A stretch of DNA of 64,000 bases from Orobanche coerulescens. Its lineage: Eukaryota > Streptophyta > Magnoliopsida > Lamiales > Orobanchaceae. The stretch covers positions 138,142,858 through 138,206,857 of the forward strand of contig CM065812.1 in NCBI GenBank assembly GCA_033398695.1. Reading direction: 5' to 3'. A model generated the notes under the pieces. It was not told where the DNA came from. It made no database searches and saw nothing but the letters and a program-made list of their open reading frames with translations. Position numbers and translations under genes: made by a program. Below, piece after piece: positions 57,061 to 64,000 of this stretch (its first letter is position 1; each line of letters opens with the position of its first letter).

Positions 57061-58642
57061 TGACACGCTTTTAGTGTAACTATCGCAAGTGCACGATATC
57101 GTATCAAGTAGTAAAGTGGACTTTTTGAGTCCGGTTTATCGATCCCACAAGGAAGTTTGGTTATAATTTCAATTATACACTATTAGTCTATTTTTATAGA
57201 TACTATGATAAGTGAAACACACAATTAAAAAGTTTGGTTTAATATTTGCAAAGAAAATGCAATAATAGTTCTAATATTATAAGGAAATAAAAAGATAGCA
57301 ATAATAATAGATTGATTAACGATAAACTGAAATAGTTGGGATTACAAACTTAGTTCGTCATTAGTTATAAAAGATGTATAGGAGATCATAAAATGAATTT
57401 ACTTATTATGTTGTGTAGATTCGATTTTCCTTAAAAAGACGGTTTCTCTTTCGAACTATAAAACGCCCCTTACATATTGAATCAATCCACTATATTTCTA
57501 TGTTGATTGGCTTCAATACATATCATTAGGATTTATGAAAATAACTCAAAGAATCATCTAAGGACTAGGGGTATATTTCTATCCCCTAGAACAACTTAGA
57601 GTGAAGATCATTTGATCTAATCAAACATATTTTCTTTCGAAACATATGAAGACCATAAATATCGTCATTTATTGGCCAAATAAATAAAGATTGTTAAAAC
57701 AATGAAAATCACACACAATAATAAGTAATTCACAATAGATCTTTATACAAATATAAATAACATGACTAACCTTGTTTATAATCCCAACTAAAGATTACTT
57801 AGCCCATGAAGGGTTTATTACACATATTACAAGCTTGTGTGGTCATTATTAGTTGAATCAAGAGAAAGAATTGATCCTAACTCCCTTAGTAGATAAAGGA
57901 GATAGAAACAATAAACTCTCTGAACAACATATGTTATACCACACTTACAAAGATCACTCAAGAACACAAGTGTGTTCTTCAAAAAGAAAAGTTTACAAAA
58001 AAATGGAAAATTATAAGATGAATGATGAATGATGAAGGATCTAAAGGGTCTATTTATACACCTAAAGTCATCTAATAGCTCCAAAACTCCAGCATTATTA
58101 CATTAGATTGGATCAATGCCAGCCATCCCCTCAATAATACACAAAAAGTATAAAAAAAATAGACAAATCATAGTAATCTGTTAAGAGTTACGGCCGTAAC
58201 ATTCAGGAGTTACGGCCGTAACAAGGGTGACTTACGGCCGTAACCCCTGAATGTTACGGCCGTAACTTGGCTTCATAAATTTGTTCACTAGATGCTTTGA
58301 AAGTTACGTTTTCAGCCCAGAATTCCTCAGACTTTGCGTTTTTGCCCCAGATCTTCTTCGGATGATAACTTTTGATATATTACTCTGATTTTGAATCCAG
58401 AAAGACTGCTTAATTCGTCTCGGAAAGCCCTAAAACATGAATATATCAAAATTCAATAAAGAGAATATTTATTAAACATGTTGTTTCTTGAGTAATTCAG
58501 TTATTTAATCCGATCATCATCCGATAAAAATAAAATTATTAAAACTAATAAATTAAAAGCAAAAAACGAGTAGACTAGCTCAATTATGGGTGAATTTTAT
58601 CGATACAAACCATGGATAAGTGTACAAAACTGACACTTATCA
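57061..58642 (-). mobile_element. 5' LTR of the Athila-like element
   Basis: This 1582-bp LTR starts TGACACGCTTTTAGTG and ends GACACTTATCA. It carries four intact TTACGGCCGTAA sites (58188, 58210, 58232, 58254) and an inverted repeat AAGAACACA/TGTGTTCTT (57960-57979) that the 3' LTR lacks. ATCCT follows at 58643-58647. Confidence 0.95.
58188..58265. repeat. Four TTACGGCCGTAA palindromes in the Athila 5' LTR
   Basis: Copies start exactly 22 bases apart (58188, 58210, 58232, 58254). The outer flanks also mirror each other (AGGAGTTACGG..., CCGTAACCCCTGAATG). Confidence 0.92.
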
Positions 58643-58678
58643 ATCCTCTGAGTGGCATTCGAGGGCATATTCCTAACA
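58643..58678 (-). mobile_element. Copia LTR fragment, right piece
   Basis: ATCCTCTGAGTGGCATTCG to TTCCTAACA is the edge of the copia LTR split by the Athila-like element (left piece 15783-16256). No polypurine tract follows at 58679, so this is a 5' LTR start or a solo LTR inserted into the frame to its right. Confidence 0.85.
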
Positions 58679-59514
58679 ATACCGTCGTCGGATTCCACTT
58701 CAACAGGTGAAGGTGCGGGAGCATCAGATGTGGGCGCGGCAACATGGGGGACTGATTCCTCCTGTTTCGGAATGGGTTCTGTAGACATTGGTACAGGAGG
58801 GACTGCTTCCTCCTGCTGTCTCTCAACTTCCGTCAGTTCCGGCAGAGGGACTGATTCCTCTTGTGGGATGGCGCGAGCTTCATTTTTGGGCTAGGTGGCG
58901 ACAGGCTCGGATGCCTGTTGAGAAACTAATTGTTCCTCCGCGACATGAGGGACTGATTCCTCACTGTCGTGAACATTTTCTCGCTGTTGGGAAAGGGACT
59001 GATGGTGACTTGATGTCCCTTCACCTTGTTGATGTTGTGTCCGGGAGAATTCCTATTCTCTTGCGTCTTCACGGCTCATCCTCAGACCAGCCTGGAAGGC
59101 ATCGTCGTCGTCGTCGTCTGAGTCGTGGTCAAATGTTGGACTGATTGGAAGTGTTTCCACGGACTGAGATTTTCCCTTGTTTCGAGCATCGGCTTTGTCC
59201 ATTAGATCGCTCGAAATCAACTCCTTACAGCAAAGGCTGTCCTATTGGATCAGGACTTCAACACTTTGAGAGTCTGTCACTTCCAAAACAATCATTTCTT
59301 CTTCGCTCCATTCGCTCCAATTATACAAGGTGTCGTACGGAGCAAGCCTATAAGCTTTCTATTGGACAAAACATTCGTATGCCTGCTCGATTTGCATAGA
59401 TAGTAAAGTTTTGTTAATGATGGTGTCCAGGGAGGGGCTGCGTATAGCGCATGGGTCCGCTGTATGCAAGGGTTCCACTATAGGTGTGGGATCCTGTATT
59501 GGAGAGGGATCTCG
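58679..59514 (-). pseudogene. Unknown acidic, Pro/Gln-rich reading frame with four TAG stops
   Basis: On the minus strand one frame runs the whole 836 bases with stops only at about 59359, 59241, 59053 and 58892, all TAG. It reads SLDTIINKTLLSMQIEQAYE, YDTLYNWSEWSEEEMIV, a run of six Asp (DSDDDDDDAF), then degenerate repeats of EESVPHVA / EESVPLPE. It is cut at both ends by LTR insertions. I do not recognise it; it may be a host gene or the extra ORF of an unknown element. Confidence 0.6.
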
Positions 59515-60681
59515 TGTAGTATCCGCAAATTCGATTTCCGGTAATTTTCTTTTTTTGGCAAGAGTCCGTTTTGACGACTCGCTTGGGACCATTTCATCTT
59601 TATGAGAATGATTAATTATGCACTTTTGACATCCGAGTTTGTTTCGGTGTTGTTTTGTTGAGTTCCGTGCTTCGTAGCGACTTTTCCGCACTCGAGTTCG
59701 ATTCTTGCGAATCTCGTTCGAAACTACTGTTTCGAGTTTCCTGTAAGTCCATTTAACTTTGTTAGACGTGTTATGAACTTCGGTTTGGTTATCCGATCAC
59801 GTATTGTGATTTTCGGGCGTTTTGGGCCATTTTTGTAATTTTCCATAGTTGTGGGTATCCGTTTACGTATTTGTTGTCTCGACCCTTTTTATGGTCGCGT
59901 GCGAGTCTGATTGTAACTCAAGCTCTTAGTATGATCTTATTCTGGAGCTTTCCGTGCGTATCTTGAACTTGGTATTTCGATCACAGGAGTCCGTTGTTGT
60001 AACCAGCTATGAGAGCACTACTGTTGTAGTTCTGGGTGCCTTAGCGCACGCTAGGGGATCTCCTTAGCGCACGCTATCGAGCAGCAGGGTCTGAGGTCAG
60101 TAGCTTGGTTCAGGGCGTTAGCGCACGCTAAGGGCAGGTGGTTAGCACGCGCTACGGTGCAGTGGTTAGCGTACGCTACAGGTTTGGTAGCGCACGCTAA
60201 CGGGTAGTTCGAGTCCAGTGGCTACTGGACTGGGTCTGGAGGTTTCGTTAGCGCACGCTAACTTTTCGTGGTTAGCGCACACTAACTGTGTTGATTTTAT
60301 GTCCGTCGAGGACACGTGATATGGGTTCTGACCCTGTGAATTGTTAGTGGTTTTCTATTTGCGAAAACAAAAACCTTTGGGTTGTGACCCTGTTGATTTT
60401 GGAAAGAGAAGGATTTGATAATCCTAAATTGTTTTCTATTAAAACTCCCGAGGGTATTTTAAACCATTTTGAAAACCGTTCTCGTTATTTGTGATCTTTC
60501 GGATTTGGAAAGTTTTACTCAAACTCTTGCCTCGGGAAGTATTCGTTTCGTTGTATTTGAATCTTTGAGGATCCCTGATTATTTTATTCTTGGAACTTGA
60601 ATTATATGGCTCGTATTTGCACTTTGTACTTGCACTAGCAAAATAGTGGAATTTTTCTAACCCCCGAGTAATTGGGGGGTG
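59515..60681 (+). mobile_element. Truncated gypsy LTR E
   Basis: It starts TGTAGTATCCGC, like the LARD LTR, and follows it to about 59650 and again from 60295 to 60680 (CGATGG-like region, TAGCAAAAT hairpin, C5/G6 hairpin). The middle (60042-60284) carries TAGCG-NN-CGCTA palindromes and the AGTCCAGT/ACTGGACT hairpin instead of GTGCCGCGGCAC, so it mixes features of families A/D and B. It is cut at 60681 by the next element. Confidence 0.82.
60042..60284. repeat. TAGCG-NN-CGCTA palindromes in LTR E, eight copies
   Basis: Copies run from 60042-60053 to 60273-60284, mostly with CA in the centre, the complement of the A-family form. The AGTCCAGT/ACTGGACT hairpin lies among them at 60212-60231. 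Confidence 0.88.
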
Positions 60682-61847
60682 TGTTGCTACCCAAAATATT
60701 ATCCGGAGATAGATATTGCTGGAATGGATGGGATAGCAAACAAATGCAAGAGCACTTCCGTGAGAAAGATAAATAACACAAGATTTGCCAGGGTTGTTAG
60801 TCCCGGGCTTGAATGTTCTCGCGAGATATTATTACTACTAATATTCGGGGATACAAGTACTAATGTAAGAATACAATTACAATGAGTGTAAAGATTCTTG
60901 TTATCTTAGCTAGTGAGCGTGTAGATTGCCGGAAGAACCAGATTTGATGCTCTGTGAGTTCTTGTAACAAAGGAGATGAACAGTCGCGGCGGTGAGAGAT
61001 CGACCGTCTCTCACGGCGAGTATTTAGCTGGATGCTTGGGCTCCTGGGCTTATGAATCCCTTGGAATCTATCTAGTGGAGACTTGCTGCTTCTGCCGATC
61101 GTCTTCTGGACGAGAGATTTGGAGAGAGAAGTCCTGAGATGGATTCCGGTGAGATAGCCGGGAGCTTGATGATATGTCTGTTCTTCAGTATTTCCGTGAA
61201 TAGATTCGGAATATGAGAGAATGAGTTCTGAACGTAAGTCCAATGAATTCGGAACCTCTTTCCAGTAGGAGGAGGTTCTCTATTTATAGGGCTTGGATAC
61301 GCCGGGCGATCGCCTTTTCTGCATTATAATAATCGGGCGATCGTCTTTTAGCACATGGGCATGTCTCCTTTAAAGTCTGCAGGAGTTGCTGGCAGTCAAC
61401 TGTACGGTCCAATGGGGAGCTTACACGCGTCCTGAGTTGCTGTCACGGGTGGTCCCATTGACGACTTTCGGCGCTGCCGGTAGGTGAGGTAGGTGACAGG
61501 CTGTGGTCAAAGGTCTTGTCTGTCAGCAAAAGATCTTGTCTGTCAGCGAAGATCTCCGGTCAGCGCTTTTGGTGGATCTGCACGTGGGTGTTTTTCTGAG
61601 ATCCAGTCCTTGATGACTTTGACGGGCGATCATCCCTGCTCAGGACGTAGGTCGACCGTCCTTAGCCGGATACTAGAGTCGGTCGCCAGCTGCCAAGTGG
61701 CGATCGCCTTGGGAGTCGATCGCTGGGTACCTGATGGTGGTCTGATATCTTCGATTAGGCGAGCTAGCCAAAGTTTGACTGGAGTTGACTTGGTTGCTCG
61801 GCCTTATAGTCGATCGCCTGTCGGGATGAATAAATCGTGACACAACA
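60682..61847 (-). mobile_element. 3' LTR of Tat element F
   Basis: The ends TGTTGCTACCCAAAATATT (left) and CGTGACACAACA (right) mirror those of the gag-only Tat LTR. This makes a 1166-bp LTR read on the minus strand. A TATA box (CTATAAATAGAG on the minus strand) lies at about 61279-61290. GGGCGATCGCC words recur. It is a different subfamily from the nested Tat element. Confidence 0.85.
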
Positions 61848-61864
61848 ATTGCCCCCCAGCTCGC
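61848..61864 (-). promoter_or_regulatory. Polypurine tract of Tat element F
   Basis: The minus strand reads GCGAGCTGGGGGGCAAT directly before the LTR start, almost identical to 49881-49897. Confidence 0.85.
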
Positions 61865-62205
61865 TCATACGTTGGAAACGTGGGGTGAGGTGGCTCTCTT
61901 GGCGATCGCTGAACTTTTGACGAGCGACTTTGCATTTGAACTGGCAATCGTCTTTGAGCTGATATACTCTGGGTTCGGACGACCTGGTTGGCCGCTGAAC
62001 TGCGCGGGAAAAAACAATCGGCGTGGAAAAGTCCCCGCGCACGTGTCGGGCTTCTACTGGAGGACGCCAACGGTCATTAATGACTCCTCGGCTGATGCGT
62101 CCTTGAAAAGACGCGTACGTGGGTCTCGAGGGGGTAAATTAATGCATCATTTGAGATCTGACCTCTGAGGTTTTCCCTTATTGCAAACGAATCCCTGCCT
62201 TCTCC
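61865..62205. other. Spacer between the Tat F polypurine tract and the antisense gene
   Basis: No gene is seen. It is GC-moderate with repeated GATCG words. It would serve as the upstream region of the plus-strand gene and the 3' untranslated region of the minus-strand element. Confidence 0.6.
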
Positions 62206-62213
62206 TATAAAAG
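62206..62213 (+). promoter_or_regulatory. TATA box of the antisense gene
   Basis: TATAAAAG lies in CTCCTATAAAAGGGG, about 150 bases before the first suitable ATG (62361). It faces away from the element's own LTR promoter direction. Confidence 0.65.
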
Positions 62214-62360
62214 GGGGGCGGTGCTGCAGTTCCACACTCACGCGTGCTTATTGGAGAAAGAAGGACTTGCTGTCGAATTTTCTGAAGATCTTAGTGCCGA
62301 TCGTCGTTCGATCTCACTTTCGGGTAAGAAAAATCCTTTTCTCCTTTTGTATCTCTGAGA

Positions 62361-63986
62361 ATGGCCGGAACCTCATCATCATTTGGAGCGGGTACCGATT
62401 ACGCCGTCGACATCGATCGTCAGGAGAAACTTCTTCCGTCTTCCACCTGGAGACGGCGGGTGAAGCTATTCGGGCCGAAATCGACCCTGCTGAAGTCGAG
62501 GCTTTATTCAATGAGGCCGATGTTGCTAAGGAGTCGGCTGCTGAAGAGAGATGATCGCAGATCGAGAGAGATCTGGCGATCAGGGCTTACTGGGAGCAAC
62601 ATAGCGCTTTCGGTCGGGCCTATAAGGCCTTTGCTGATATAATGGAGAAGTTGGCGGTCTACTCAGGGTCGATTTCGGGGATACTCGGTCGCCTACCCTA
62701 TGTGCTTCCCAAGCGATCGCGATGCAGAGTGCGGCGATCGTTGTGGTCGCTTGGCCAGATACGGAGTTCGGCGACCAGGAAAGATCTGGCCGTCTGGAGG
62801 ACAAGATTCCATGTTCCTTCCGATGTGGACATGTTCGCGCCGGCGGAGAATGAGCGAGCCGACCAGCCTCCGATGGGTATGGTCGCCGTGAATGAGGCGA
62901 TTATGGAGGCCGGGCTGCGCTTCCCTCTATCCTTTGCTGTCTCCCATCTGTTGGCCGCTTGGAATGTGGCGCCACTTCAGCTGACGCCGAACGCTTGGCT
63001 CCAAATAAACTGCACTCTCACCCTTTTCGGCGGTCACCGCCTATACCGCCTCCCATCGCCGTTGGAGATGAACCATTTGTTCAAACTGACGGCTCATAAA
63101 GGGCTGGTCGGCGGTTACCATATTCAAGGCCGATCTGGTCGGGTGATTCACGGAGTCCCGAATAAGATGCGGGGCGATCGAGGCAAGTGGTTGCAGGTCG
63201 CGGCAAGTGGAGAGCTTCGGCGGCGACAATCCTACGGGCGTGGAGATCCCACCGAGTTTCGGAGAGGAATCCGTGGGGTTTAGACTCTCCCTTCGTTTGG
63301 ATGCGTTTTGGACTGATCTAATTTGATTTCGGTTTTGCAGGTTTTCACATTCCGGCGATCGAGGAGCTGCCTTTTGACTTTCTCGTTGTCTGGGAGCGGA
63401 TAAGGAGCTTGTCGGACGACGACCTTGACGCCACTCGGATCAATAAGGAGAGTCGTTGGTTGTCGGCTCGACTATTCCGTTTCCCGAGACATCTTTCGGT
63501 GCCAGGTATGAGTTTCTGCGACCTCCACTTTCTAGGCGATCGCCTTACTTGAGGACAGTAACTAATTTTTGATCGATCGTCTCAACTGCAGAGGTTCGCT
63601 TTCCTCGCTTTTTGGAGCCTCCGACGAAGATCGCAATGTTGAACCCAGGAGTTCTAGGCCGTCTTCACCATAAGAGGTCGACTCGGGCCCCTCCCGTCGC
63701 GTTGCCTATAGTTCCGGAGGTGGAGCCTCGTGTGGAGCCGGTCGTGGTTGAGGAGGAAGTTCCGGAGGAGGGGCTTCGAGCGAATCGCAAGAGGCTGAGG
63801 CCGGAGGAAACTTCGGTTCCTGCCCCGGGCGATGAAGTGCCGATCGTCGCGCCTCCGATCACCATCGTTGCTCCGGAGAATGAGCCGCCCTCTGCGTCTT
63901 TTATGCGGGAGACGGCGATCGCGGATGCTGAGACCCCTCGAGGGAAACCGTTTTTCGGTCGGGATCCCGAGAAGGTTGAGAGGTAG
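62361..63986 (+). pseudogene. Intron-containing antisense ORF of Tat element F
   Basis: This lies on the plus strand, opposite to its host element. Exon 1 starts at MAGTSSSFGAGTDYAVD (62361); from about 62440 the coding frame shifts (HLETAGEAIRAEIDPAEVEA), a TGA lies at 62552-62554, and the same frame continues to 63283. Residues at 62885-63035 (EAGLRFPLSF..LLAAWNVAPLQLTPNAWLQI) match the pattern of the putative gypsy-type transposase domain (Pfam Transposase_28) seen in plant Tat elements. Near 63210 another frame reads GDNPTGVEIPPSFGEES. An acceptor TTTTGCAG ends at 63340, exon 2 is 63341-63505 (FHIPAIEELPFDFLVVWERI), donor CCAG|GTATGAG at 63506 and acceptor CTGCAG at 63591 join in phase to exon 3 (EVRFPRFLEPPTKIAMLNPG), ending with a stop at 63986. 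Exon 3 is acidic and Pro-rich. Its function is unknown. Confidence 0.68.
63506..63591 (+). other. Intron 2 of the antisense ORF
   Basis: This 86-base interval starts GTATGAG and ends CAACTGCAG. Removing it joins a G to AG, giving Glu and an uninterrupted frame on both sides. The interval contains a TGA in the exon 2 frame. Confidence 0.75.
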
Positions 63987-64000
63987 ATTGCATTTTTGTG

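Noticed and set aside
58679..59514. Reassigned or read-through TAG codons in a living gene
   Set aside because: Plant nuclear genes use the standard code, and the frame is cut by LTRs at both ends; decay is the simpler explanation.
62267..62554. Start of the antisense gene at 62267
   Set aside because: The N-terminal residues read like untranslated leader; the later part of this frame is coding, but 62361 lies in better context and needs a frameshift to join it.

Overview
This window looks like a block of nuclear repeat DNA from a plant, most likely a eudicot. I find no host gene, rRNA or tRNA that I can support. Almost every base belongs to LTR retrotransposons or their fragments. The families are plant-typical: Tekay/Del-like chromoviruses (Ty3/gypsy, initiator-tRNA-Met primer site), an Athila-like gypsy element (TGGCGCC-type primer site), Tat-lineage gypsy elements and one Ty1/copia element. 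I infer family names from protein motifs, primer sites and LTR ends read by eye; no database search was possible.

Layout. (1) 1-12364 is a tandem minus-strand Tekay-like array: a partial 3' LTR (1-1645), internal region A1 (1646-6898), a complete shared LTR (6899-9372), and a truncated internal region A2 (9373-~12364). (2) ~12365-15782 holds two plus-strand gypsy LTR fragments rich in tandem repeats. (3) 15783-58678 is a nest. A copia LTR fragment (15783-16256 and 58643-58678) was entered by a complete Athila-like element (16257-58642, TSD ATCCT). That element's integrase gene was entered by a copia element (21965-52700, TSD AATTT). The copia element was entered twice: its pol by a gag-pol-less LARD-type element (25090-32813, TSD ATTTC), and its 5' LTR by a gag-only Tat element (36899-51084, TSD GAAGC). 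The Tat gag gene is in turn interrupted by a gag-pol Tekay-like element D (39156-48791), which has no matching TSD. (4) 58679-59514 is a decayed reading frame of unknown origin. (5) 59515-60681 is a truncated gypsy LTR. (6) 60682-64000 is the 3' end of another Tat element on the minus strand; it carries a separate, intron-containing gene in antisense (plus) orientation with its own TATA box.

No element is clearly autonomous. A1 has one long gag-pol frame broken mainly by nonsense changes, A2 lacks gag, the copia element has lost the front of its reverse transcriptase, the LARD and the nested Tat element lack pol, and element D carries several stops and a frameshift. The non-autonomous ones would have depended on proteins from relatives.

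The most unusual signals are not genes. Each gypsy group carries its own GC-rich palindromic word in high copy (TAGCG-NN-CGCTA, GTGCCGCGGCAC, TTACGGCCGTAA, CGATCG). The Tekay-type LTRs also share a two-hairpin module followed by a splice-acceptor-like CAG|G, with a possible compensatory base-pair change between two LTRs.
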